Shown here: piece by piece, positions 1-11,900 of the stretch
Position numbering within the stretch: position 1 is the stretch's first letter
Layout of the letters: every line of letters begins with the position of its first letter
Assembly (NCBI GenBank): GCA_036937835.1
Contig: CM072868.1
Location: 6,893,001 to 6,957,000, forward strand
Length of the DNA stretch: 64,000 nt
Direction of reading: 5' to 3'
From: Pampus argenteus
Lineage: Eukaryota; Chordata; Actinopteri; Scombriformes; Stromateidae
The notes under the pieces: model-generated
What the model was told of the DNA's origin: nothing
The model's input: the letters and a program-made list of their open reading frames with translations, nothing else
The model's database searches: none
Position numbers and translations under genes: made by a program

Positions 1-175
1 TGGTGGCGCTAGAGGAAAAGTCAGGGGAAGTCGTTAGGATTCATCCTCTGTGCATCATGGATATTTGGGACAAAACTCAAAAAATCCATCCAGTAGTTGT
101 AATTTCAGTCAGATATTCCCACAGTTTTAGACAGATTGACTGACAGAGCCAATAGAGCCAGTTTGGCTAAAAAAT
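1..175 (+). repeat. Percomorph interspersed repeat, 3' part
   Basis: The text 'tggtggcgctagaggaaaagtcaggggaagtcgttaggattcatcctctg' followed by 'aaaatccatccagtagttgt' is a diverged copy of a family I recognise as abundant in percomorph genomes. Related copies occur at about 6270-6590 and 10900-11040, all in the same orientation. The left part is cut by the window edge. Confidence 0.7.
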
Positions 176-2328
176 AAAAAAGGCATGATTTGTATATGTA
201 AGCCTACATTAAAAGGTCATTAGCTTTAGTGATAACGCCAGCTTGCTTTCACTGCACACAAGAAATGTGTTTAGAATTAAATAACTCATGATAGCTATGA
301 GTGTGTATATGCAAACCATTGTAATCCAGAGTCAAAGCAATCATTCTGTTTAGGACGTGCACACACACAAAAATAAAAGACGGGGAAACAAAGCCGAATC
401 ATTGATGATTGCTTGCCACAAAAATCTGTTTAATTCTTATGTGACTGGAAAATACTGCTAGTGTTCATTTTGTATGCAGCAGCCAGCACACAGCAGAATA
501 ATAATAAAAAAAAGAACAAAAGACCTTTCGTTCTGCATTTATAAAATCAGTAAACTACTCCGTATGTTTTTTGTTTTTTTTCCCCAGTGGGATAAGAAAA
601 TCCTGTGTCATTCTGCACAGCCTGGGCTCTCAGGCTCCCCCTAAGAGACGGCCAACATACTGCTTGTCTTATGGACACAGAAAACCCAGCAGCTGGCCTG
701 GCAAGGAGTGTGCGACTACCAGGGCTAACCCTGTGCCCAGAGCCTGGAGGCTTTGGTTTCTGAACGACAAGCATGAAGCCACCGAGACAGGAAGTGATAT
801 CCGACCATGGTCCCGAGCTGGAAATGCAGCCTGGTGATTTCATAGACGGTTGAGTTAGAGACAGGAAATTAAACCTGCGCTACATGGATGTAAAAATATC
901 TGGCTTAGCGTATGTGCCACAAGGGAAACCTGGACTTAGGCAGCTTAAATACAGGACACTTCTGAGCTCCAGTGCAACAATACCTCTTTGTATTAGGTCA
1001 AATAAATATTGGCAAGCAGACAATAAACAGTATGAAAAAGTATTGTGTCAACTCTCATCTTTCTAAGTACTTAATGCTGTTCTATGTATGCATGTAAATG
1101 ATATTTTAAGGCTGACATCAGGGTGGAGCAGCCTTGGACAGACGCACACACACACACGCAGGATCAGACAGTCAGCACATGTGCAAGCCCCACGGCCTGA
1201 AACATGAGCCTCTCCTTGGTGTGTGACATGAGAAACCAGCGCTGTCCTCCCAGACTGCTGGGCATAGAGAGCTGGGAGGAAAGGGGAGCTGGAGGGCAGA
1301 GAGCAGGGGAACTGAGGAGAGCCAGCTAATCTGGTAATTCCCTCTACTGGCTGCTGCTAACTCCACTAGTCCTGGAAAGGCCGAGACAGAACAACATGAG
1401 ATAACAAGAGTTATGAAAACTGCACGGTCTGTCCCACACAGGGGAGAGATGGGAGGAGATAAAGCAGGAGATAGATGGATGATTTGGAGGCAGCGTAAGG
1501 GAGTAGAGCGAGTCTGCTCACACGCTCTGGTTCTACTCGCCATGATAGAGGCACCTAGTGAATCCTGGGTGATAGATAGGAGCCTCTTGAACTGTTGTAG
1601 GTTCAAGAGGCTCAAAAAGGGGCCTCTAATGCTGTCATTTCAACAACTGCAGAGGTGTTGGGTGCAGATATATCGTTAAGGGTCTATGTGTAGGCTGAAG
1701 TAAAAAAAAAAAAAAAAAAATCGCAATACAGAAATACATAAGATATGTTGGAGATTGCTGATTTTTGAGGGGGATTATCTTCAACATCTCTGTATATCAC
1801 TACTCATTATGTTCAAGCTATGATAAAACAAATACACCAGGGGGCTGTGTCTAAAAGGTGTCGCTCATCGTGGCATCTTTCAGCTTGTTGTTTTGGTTTT
1901 ATGGCCTGCATGAGAAGTTATCAACTTAGGATCAACTTAAAAGGTGACAATATGTCAATGTTGTGTTTTAACAGCTTGTTCCTGCTGCCTCCACGTGGCC
2001 AAAAAACAGTTGTTGTAGGTTTTAACATGAAGCAACAACAACTGTGGAAACAGTGTTGTACATAGTTCATACATATTTCTCAACTGTTAAGTGTCCCGCT
2101 TAGTACACGTCTTCGTCACAGTTATTCGAAAAACAAGGAATGCTTATTAGACGTGTTTGATATGTTAAGATAATTAATGTCAGGGTTTAATTTAAAGACA
2201 TTGATATCTGTATGTGACAGCTGAGGCACATTGCTGAGCACAGCACGCTCACAGATGAGTTACAGTCACACAAGAACACAACTTTGTGCGAAATGGCATT
2301 TTACTCTCTGTTGCGTAGCTTATCTCAC
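1..2328 (-). other. nxn: nxn intron 7 (partial)
   Basis: Non-coding sequence downstream of exon 7. I looked on the minus strand for the last nucleoredoxin exon and did not find it. It holds a repeat copy at the left edge, a poly-A tract at 1702-1720, and otherwise nothing I can identify. Confidence 0.7.
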
Positions 2329-2453
2329 CTCTCCAGCCACAAAGAACAGCAGCGGCGTCTCCTCTTCCTTGGCTTTGTACTTGGCCATGAGCTTCTCTGC
2401 TATTGGTCGAATCAGCTCCTTGGCTGGCTCCAACTCGCCCTCCTCCTCAGCAT
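2329..2453 (-). CDS. nxn: nxn coding exon 7
   Basis: It encodes DAEEEGELEPAKELIRPIAE, then KLMAKYKAKEEE and PLLFFVAGE, matching the C-terminal thioredoxin-like domain of nucleoredoxin. The acceptor is CTGTTCAG|ATGCTG and the donor GGAGAG|GTGAGA (phase 0). The following exon (human DDMTDSLRDY...) was not found. Confidence 0.95.
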
Positions 2454-4516
2454 CTGAACAGACAAGGTAAAAGACACAGAGATATGTTAAGTAGGTATGA
2501 AAATGCAGAAAAAAGGGAGGGGTGAAATAAATGTCACAAAAAGCCACCTGGAAGAGGAGAAATGCACAGATGAGTGAAACAGGAAGCAAGAAAGGAGAGA
2601 TGACTGGTGGACAGATGGTCTCAGGATTGTTTTGCAATCCAGTCGAACCTTAAGAGACACTAGGGTGGTCTAAAATGTTGGTGGTCATCTCTACACAATT
2701 TGTTTCTAACATTGTTGAACCATTTTTCCTGTTTTGTTATGTCTAACTTTGACATTTAGTCCTTGCCAGTCTTCACAATAGCAAGAGCAAAATGTCCTAC
2801 ATTCATGTCAAAGTGTTTTTTCTTCTACTGTATTACCATATAAATAGGGAGATAAATGCTAGAAACATTTCCCCCAGACCTTTGGACCCTTTGACACTAG
2901 GAGAATTTTTTCCATAGAGTCTGACATTCAATATGCTCCGCATAAATGCCACTTCATTCACACACAGGCAGAGCCTCATGTGGAGCCCACTCACCCACAA
3001 ACAGTACGAGGCAGGGCCCGTCATGGAGCTGCACAGCGTTGGACTCGCTGAGCTCGAGCACAGGCCGGGGGTGCCAGGGAAAGAGCCGGCACTCTGGGTC
3101 GTTCAGCACCTCCACGCGGCCCTGTCGCGTGATCATGTGACCCTCTGTGTCCAGAAGAATCAGCGTGGGAATACCTGGGGATAGTGGAAAGAAGAGGTGT
3201 GAGAGAAAGACAAAAAAAAAAAAAAAAAAGAGGAGGGGAGGAAATGGGCGAAAGGGAGGTTGCGGGAGGTGGTTTGCTCATTTCCTTTCAATTACTGCTT
3301 CATGACGCAGACTATTCCCTCTCCCGCTGAGTTTTGTTTTTGTTGTGTGGACATTTTCTGGCCGGCGTTTGTCTCTCTTCTGATTTCATGAGCGATTGTT
3401 TCTGCCCTTCTCATTGGCTTTCAGCGTCCTTCTGATTATGATCTCCTCGCCTTATTAACAAGCCTTATCAGAAACAGACACCAACCATGAGCACAGATAG
3501 TGAGTGAGACGGTGTGTTCTTGTCTGCGCATGTGGACTGAAGGCAGCAGAGGTGAGGGCCGTTGTGAACTGCAGAGGTTTGAGTGCAGGAGGAGGGCAGT
3601 GTTGACTAGTCCTCTGTGCATTCCTCACATTCTTTGCAGGAGCGGCCGTGAGCCAGCTCTTGCTAACTTCATCCACAGTCCTCTGCACACACACACACAC
3701 ACACATACATATACACACACACACACACGAGGGAATCAGGAGAGAGAGAGAGGGAGGCACAGAGGGAGAGCCACAGCACTTCCGCAGCAAACGAGACAAT
3801 AAACTTGATAACCAGCCCACATTCCTCAGGCTGCAGGGCAATCTGTGTTACTGTTTCACTGCCCAGCACACAAAGAGCTGTCAGCCATTGTGCCAGTGTT
3901 TCAGTACGTGACATAAAGCTAGCTAGATTGCAAATAAAATAAAAAAAATCTACATGCAGCAGTAAAATACCTTGTATTCCATAAAGTCTGTTGAGTCGTG
4001 ATCGTCGAGCCTCGTCTGAATATGGCACTGCCAACCACGGCATCTCGCTGAAGTACTGCTTAAAGGACTCCTCTGACCTTGAGTGGTTGGGAAGCAACAA
4101 ACAGCAACACGACAGATGTTGATACGATTGCGTCTATGAACGGATTATTTGTATCCTTGACAGACAGAGACAGATGTGTGTGTGTGTGTGTGTCAATAAA
4201 TACAATGTGGTCTATGTTGTGGTACATTGAGTCTCACCTGTCAGCGCTGACAAACACGATCTCAAACTTCTGACCCGACTCTTTGACAGCCCGATATGAT
4301 TCCACCAAGACCCGGGTCAAACTGCGACATGGTGGGCACTGGCAGACAGAGAAAGAGGAACAAAAGAAAATGGAAAAAGGAAGTGAACGAGTGAAGACAC
4401 AGTACATATAATGACATAATTCACAATTCTCTCTTGTTTTATCTCCAGCTTCTTTCAAACGTAGCATAAAACACTAATCCTGCTGTCACACTCTATCTTG
4501 AGAAAGTGTTTGTTTT

Positions 4517-4564
<48 letters not shown>

Positions 4565-5879
4565 GGAGAACAGGGCAGCCGGTGGTATGGCTGGCATTAA
4601 GATGACATCAGCGTGACACCATGTCTGCAGGAAGGAAAACAGAGCAGTCCAACTTCCAAACTCTCTCTTTTGCTCACTAAATTCTTTCTCTCAGCATTTT
4701 CAAACCATTTCCTGGGATTTCCAAGTAATGGACATATAATAAAACACAAATACAAGATTATTATATACAAGAAATTATCAAACCTGCAATAAACTGCTTG
4801 TTTTGGCCACTTGGAGGCAGCAACACTGACATATTACACCTTAGAAGTGACATCTTTCACATACAGGTAATCATGTGATCTGTTGTTAATATGAAAATAA
4901 TGATTGGTAGGTTTTTTGTTTTTTTTTTAGGTTGTAGGTTGCACATTATTTTGGTTCTCACAATATCATCACATACAGTACAGTAAAGCACTTCACCTAT
5001 TCCAATGTATTGACTGTATTTCATCATTCAAGCAGGTTATAGTGGATCCAGTATGTTAAGCACTTTAATCGATCCGCTCATGCATACTCAATCATACCAG
5101 CCCAAGGGATGGTGGGAAGCACAAAGCCATAATCAATTCTCTTCTCATTAATTGACTTCTTGCCCAGTTGCTCGTAAAAGGTAAACACTGTATGCTCTGC
5201 TTTATGTTCATTATACTTTACACAACGTGGTGCGAATGCTACATTGCTGCAAAACTTTTTTTTTTTTTTTTTTATGCAGGCTTTTGTTTGCTGGTGTGTC
5301 TGACTGAACTTGGGTTTTAAACTTGTAAAATAAAATTCTTGTAAAATAAAATTCCTTAACGCCGCAAGCAAAAAAAAAGCGAATGCACTGTGAAATATAC
5401 TGTAGGTCATGTTTCCCTGTCATGGGCCATTTCAGCTCCCGAGAATATTAGGGGAAAAGCGTAACAATACTTCTGTGTTGGCATTTCATATGTGTAAAAT
5501 TATTTTTTAATGCTGGATAGAATTACAAGACGGTTAATGTAGGGGAAAAAAAACCACTGCAAATAAACTCCTTATAGTGGCTTTCGTGACTCGTTCTTTT
5601 TTAAATCTTGTATGGGTCTGGGGTGTGAGCCAACCTCCAGGCGTCACAAATCTCAAGAGGCTGCAGCTCTGGCAGCTGCTGTGCTGACTGGCCTCAGAAA
5701 CCTGCGCTGCATCTCATCAGGAGCCGTCCGCCGATGATATGACGCCTTTCATGCATCACCGAGTCACGACCTTCACTGGCTATCAAAAAGGCCCAGCAAA
5801 GGAAGAGACAATAGCCTGATGTCATTGGGGTGTGGTGACTGCTGCTTACTTTAAAAAATAAAAACCACTGATAATGTAA

Positions 5880-5917
<38 letters not shown>

Positions 5918-8900
5918 GAGTCACACATCTCTTCCTGCTCCGCTCTGCCCTTTCTTCTCACAAAGACCTCAATGTTTTCAGGGTACAAACCAGGATCTCT
6001 AACCTGGTGTCTTTGTCCTCTTTCTCTGCCCTCCACACTCACCCAGTGTGCCGAGAAGTACACTCCCACGTAGTGTCCCTCCAGAGAGCTGCTGTCTGTT
6101 GTCTGCCTGTTGTTCCTGAGCAGAGGCCCTGCCACCACCTCCGCAAATGGCTTCGGCCCCCAGGGGAACTCCAGGCCTGGGAGAAGGTACAGTAGGGAAG
6201 TGGGAACGAAAAACATCAGGAGAAGAACGATTAGAAAACAAGACAAAAACAGCTCTGCAGCCATGCTGGCAGCTCTGGGGAGGAGCTAAATGCTAATGTG
6301 AGCATGCTAACATTTGCTTGTTAGCACTAAACACAAAAGTACAGCTGAGGCTGATGGGAATGACAGTTTTGCAAGGATTTGATCATAAATCAAAAGTATT
6401 GGAGAAATTTCAACTGAAATTATGACCTGATGGTGGCGTCAGTGACACAAAAAGTTAAACAGCATCAAAATCATTCTACATGTCTGTCTCCACAATATTT
6501 CACAGCATTTAATAGTTGTTGAGATATTTACGTCTGGACCAAAGTGGTGAAGCAGCCAACCTTTGTCATCCTTGGTTCAGGGCTTTAGGTTAGAAAAGGT
6601 CCATGGTGCAGCTAGCGTTAAGTTCTGCACTAAAAACCAGAACTGTGCTGCTAGTATGGTGAAAAAACACATTTCAGGGAAATAAAGAACCGGAAACGCT
6701 GTTAGAAATCAAAGTCATCTTCACTTGTCGTGCATACAATCACTTGTAGGCTTTTTTTTTTTTTCCGCCGTCACCTGCTTTTTGGGAACATACCAGATGC
6801 AAAATCTGGTTTTTAATGATGACTGAAAGCAAACGCCTCTCAAGCAATTGAAGGCTGCCAGAAATACTTCCCTCCTGCTCTCTTTCACACCTTCATTTCC
6901 TTTTCAACGCGTCTTCGTTGTTACCCTCAAGCTCTAGAGATGCATTAGGTGCAGCCGAATTAAAAGGGGGGGGGGGGGGGGGGGGGGGTAATCATAAATA
7001 AAACCTTGTATGGCTGGTTCATAATGGCTTCTTTATGCAAGCGTGGTCGAGGGCTTCATTAGGCAGAAATGACACGTCTGCACTACGCTGGCGCAGCCTT
7101 TTATTGTTGCCCTGATTGTAAAAGTGCACTCCATCTTTACGCTGCAGGCTAGTCTGCCGCCACTCAAATCAGGCTTTTCAACAACAGTGAAAGGCGCAGG
7201 GTGCCGAATCATTCCCCTGCCTATCCCAGCCTCCATGTACTGCAAACTTTTACGGCCCCTGTCCTCCTCTAACCGTGGCTGCTGTCGATTTAATTGATTT
7301 GTCACGTCAGGAACTGCTCTCAAAAATATACATACTATGAATAAATATAGCCAAGTTAAAAGAAATAATAAAAAAAAAAGCTATAACCATGTGTTTTCTT
7401 GCTACTGAGGCCAGAGATTAATATCTAGCTCCATCTAGTTTGGAAGTTAATGAATCATAGAAATAATGCTGCCATTTATTAGCCAGACGGCAAAAATCTG
7501 TCACAGTCCATCCAGCTTCTCCGCTGCGCTGCCATAGTGCCACTATTTCCCCTTCTCACATGACAAATGGCACCTTTTAAAAAATGCTAACCAACCAGGG
7601 TATGAAGAGCAGCATTTTAAAAAGATCTTCTCAGGCACAGAGGAGAGGACGTCCTCTCTGTAAAAAAAAAAGAAAGGAATGCAAGCCCACTCTTGTTAAT
7701 TCTCCGTCTCCACTTCAAAAGCGCAGAAATTATAGGTTTGCAGATGAGGGAGTGAGACATGGACACGCTATAATATTCATGCGGCACCATAATTACGGAA
7801 GTAGCAACACAAAACGTCGGAGGAAAGACTTATTGCAAAATGTTTTTGCCAAAATCCCGAATGATGTGGCCCTGCAATATTTTCACAGGGAACTCTGACC
7901 AGGCATTCGGAAAACGTAGCCTTAGTTACTGTACACATTACAGTATGGTTTATTGTAGAAAGTTTATTTTACTCAAATTGTATGTTGTGTAACTAAACTA
8001 TATGATATACTGTTGTTAAATTATATATCTCTAGTTGTATTATCAACACTGCACCCACTCTAACTATTACATAGAGCACTTTAATAATCCCAAAGTGAAA
8101 AAAAAACAGTACTATAGTAACATAAATCACAAAATGAAAAAAAACTGAGGTAGGTAAAAGAAAAATACAATTAAAGGCTTAATCATTTAATAGACTAACA
8201 TATATTATATAAAACTAAATATAAAAAACATAAAAGTGTACTATTTGCTGTATATATACACTGTTCAGTGATATTAATATGCTATAATACACGGTACATT
8301 GGTCAGGTGTATATTGCTAAAGTAGTAAAAGTGCAGGATTATAATTATTATCTGCCTCAGGGGAACTTTTTTCCTACCAGCTGTTGTTTTATGGGGAGCA
8401 GTCGAGAGTGTAACATTAATAGGTGTAACAGTAGAGAGTCCAATCTGAAACCCTGCGGGAGTCGATGTGGGTTTGTTACCGTCTTATCATGTTGAAGAAT
8501 TCAGGTTTACACTGATGTGAAGGACAAGGGTGTGAGAAATTGATTTATGCTCTTCTAATGGCCCTCAAATGTCTTTATGTCCTCATTACACAGAGATATT
8601 CGCAGGGTTGAATGGTCGGTGGTTGAGGTTGATTATTTAGCAAACAGGATTGAGGTCAGAGCTTGAGGTTAGGGAATAAAAATAAATCAGCAGGATGTAT
8701 TATGCTGCAAAGTGTATATATATATATATCTGGTAATGCTGTCAATCTCACCTTTGGGGTCATCTTTGACCACCAGTAAACCATTTCGACACACCACCTT
8801 CCCTGTAGCTGCATCCACAAATACCAGAGAGGGGATACTGGTCACCTTGTACTTGTTCCACAGCTTCATCTGCACAAAGAAAAAAAGATAAATGGAGAAG

Positions 8901-11900
8901 TTAGGCTGTGAAAAAAAGTAAATGGAAAGCTCCCAAAACCACATATTTTTTTTCCAGTTTCTGAGCTGGAAAAAATACTGTAAAATTATGTCTTCGGTAC
9001 ACCTGAATTACTACAATATACACAAAACAAATGTCAGCTGAGTACCATATGGATTTTATAAAAACGCAAACCCTCTTGGTTACATAAAAAAGAGACTCGG
9101 GAGACCAGTAGACTGAGGAGTGCAGTCAGTCCTGAGATGATTTAGTAGAAGGTGAGAATCACACTGCTGCAAGGGGTGATCTAACTTTAAAAGAGGCTCA
9201 AAAAGAGCAAACTCTTTCTGTCCCCGCTGTGTCATGAATAAGAGCAAATGGGCTGAAAACACGACTTTTACTCTGCAGTGGTAAAAAATGTTTCTGAATC
9301 CTTTGCCAGTGTTGAGTACAGTGAATTACTGGAGAGTTCTGGACATACGAGTCATACTTTAATAGGCATTTATGAGTGCCTGATGGCCTTAAATTCAGTT
9401 GTAATACCTCCTATATGAGAAGTTGATAGTAATATGGCCTCATAAAGTCAGAAAATACTCTTTACAGCCAGAAAGCTATGCATGAACTAAAAGTTATTTA
9501 TAGAGTTTGGCGATCGTTGTAGTCCTTCACATCAAAGAGCCCCGTTAAGCTTTTCACATATCTGAGACTCCTTTTCCATATCAGAGGGAAGAGTCGTGAT
9601 AGCCTTGTCTTTTAAAGAGCAGCGATCAGCGCTGCGCAAAGTTGCTGCTTCAGCAGCTACAGAGGAAGCAGGAGATCCCCTGCATGAAATCCTGCATCAG
9701 CTCAGCATATTCAGAAAGGAGAAGGAACATTGTCTCCAGAAAACTATTCCTCCTTCAAGATGCAGCAGTTTAGTGGCCAAGCATGCATTGTGATTTGTCT
9801 GGATACTGTGCAGTGTGTGTGTCTCTTCCCCTTCCTCTCTCTTTTCACCTGGTTATTGGATCAAAATGCTAGAAAATAACTGTTGGGAATTACACTATGT
9901 AAAAAAAGACAGACTTCAAAATAGTGAAAAAGCTTTAAAAAAAAAAGGATCAGTTACTTCATCTTTGCCAAACAAACACATATTTTACTCTGTCGCTAAT
10001 TTATTACGTGCTGTACTGAGCCAAATGCTTTAGTACCCGTATAATATAATGATTTGCACTGTCCCGACGCTGCTGCAGTTATTGCAGGAGCCAAATGAAG
10101 TGAGCAGTGCTCTCCTCAGAGCTCTGTGAAGTAAGCCTGGAGTTTCAGTTACTGTTGATGAAAACCTTTTGTTGCTCTTTTTGTAAAAACATTGACTTCA
10201 CTACGGGGAGCCGAGCTCTCTGAAGACTCTGAAACGCAGACTGAATAAAAGAGGAGACAATGTGTTTTACTCATAATGCGTGTCCCCTCTCTTTGAGGAG
10301 TGTAAGGACAACATGTGTAACTAGAGGTCAACCACAGGCCCTCTCTGACAAGCAGAGGTCAGACGCTCTGTCCCATAGACAAGACGACTCGGAGCCTCCC
10401 GACTATGTTGGTCTGGACATCCCTCAAAAGTAAACTTCAGTGTTTGCCACAGTCAACAGTTTTACCACACGCTCCACGCTGCTCTGGAAACTCAATCTCT
10501 GCTCACAAATTGATGGGGTTAGGGGCATTAACTGTGACGTGGCCGACACTCCATCTGTAGTCATTTCACTCTGCTGCCTGCTGTCATCCAGGCTGATGAT
10601 GATGTGAGATTGAGTGCCGGATTTAGCCGAAAAGCATTTAAAGGGAAACACAAGAGAAAAAGGAAAAAAAAAGTAGCTTGATGGGGTGACTGGTTCTGCA
10701 CTAGCACTGAAATGTCAAAGAAATGCATAACGTGTCAAGGCCCAGAGGTATTCATAACACGCAGCGGCATATCAGTGAGCTAATGCGATTGTGAAAACAC
10801 ACAGGTGTATGAAGAAAGATATTAGATGTATATTTAAAGACACTGCTTTTAGCTAGTTTGATGATAAGGTCTTTGGGGGATTATGACAACGAGACGAGGA
10901 GTCGACAGCCATGCAAGCAACTCATGCAAACACACAATGGCAATGTGCACATTTTAGCAGCCGTACTGTTTGGCATGTTAATCATCCTAACACAATACTG
11001 CTGAGGCTGATGGGAATTTTTATTAGTTTGAAAACCCTTAGCAACAAAGGTTACGCATCGGACGGCCATTTATGAGCATGTGTGACGAGGCAACGTCAGA
11101 TCATCAGCAAGGTAGAAAAAAAAAATGAAAAAATGAATTCTGTTTTAACATTATGGTGGAAGATTATCTATGATCACAATTAAATAACTGAAACACCAGG
11201 TTATTTAGAGTAGGGGAGGATGTGTGCACCAAAACGTGGCATGACTGACCTTGTAACTACAACAGCCATATGTACTCAAGACAGTCGCAGGCAAACAAGT
11301 GTCAAATGGATTTGGGCGTCTTGACAGACAAGAATTTGGCGTGCTACGGGTGGCGTGACAGCTGTTGAGTTTTCATTGTCATTGGTAGCGCTGCCTTGGT
11401 TCCAAAACGTTTCCTCCTGTTTACGTGAGGAATTTGCAAAAAGTAAAAAAAAAAGTAAAAAAAAAAAAGTTGTGACAAGTGAAAACAATGAAGACAAAAG
11501 CCTTTGTAATAAAAGTGCACTGATCCCTCTTCTGTCCTCCTCGTGACGATGAGAATCATACGCCACAGCGATCCGTTTCACCAAAAACACTGTTTCATTG
11601 TAAAGAGCCGCGGGCCGCAATTACAGCGCAGACAGTGAATACTGAATATGACATGATATGTTGTAATTAAATAAGAAATTACATTAAACAACCTGTCAAA
11701 TAATACTGCTCGTGTCTTGTTGAAGTGGTATTTAACGGTATTTTTGTCATCTCGCCAGGTTTTTATTCGTCTGTAACATGAGTCATTTGATCAAAGTGTT
11801 ATATGCTGCTGTGTGTAGGGATGAAACGATTAAAGGAATAGTGCAACAGTTTTTGGAAATAAGCGAATTAGATGTCTCATATTTGTCTGTTAAATATGAA

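Larger units (their letters stand above)
4339..6042 (-). other. nxn: nxn intron 3
   Basis: Intron between exon 3 (ending in Trp187) and exon 4 (starting CPPC). It contains TG and CA microsatellites and a poly-T run near 5257-5273. No gene is seen. Confidence 0.85.
6177..8751 (-). other. nxn: nxn intron 2
   Basis: Intron holding a percomorph repeat copy (about 6270-6590), a 23-G run (6966-6988), an AT-rich stretch around 7920-8350 that looks like a degraded interspersed repeat, and a short TA run at about 8717-8729. No gene is seen. Confidence 0.8.

Noticed and set aside
571..837. 88-codon plus-strand frame and its 98-codon minus-strand shadow near the left edge
   Set aside because: Tested as a possible last nxn exon, but neither strand resembles the nucleoredoxin C-terminus.
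3500..3911. Open frames on both strands across the CA repeat in nxn intron 5
   Set aside because: They are created by the stop-free reading of CA/TG dinucleotides (Thr-His or Cys-Val runs) and have no splice or homology support.
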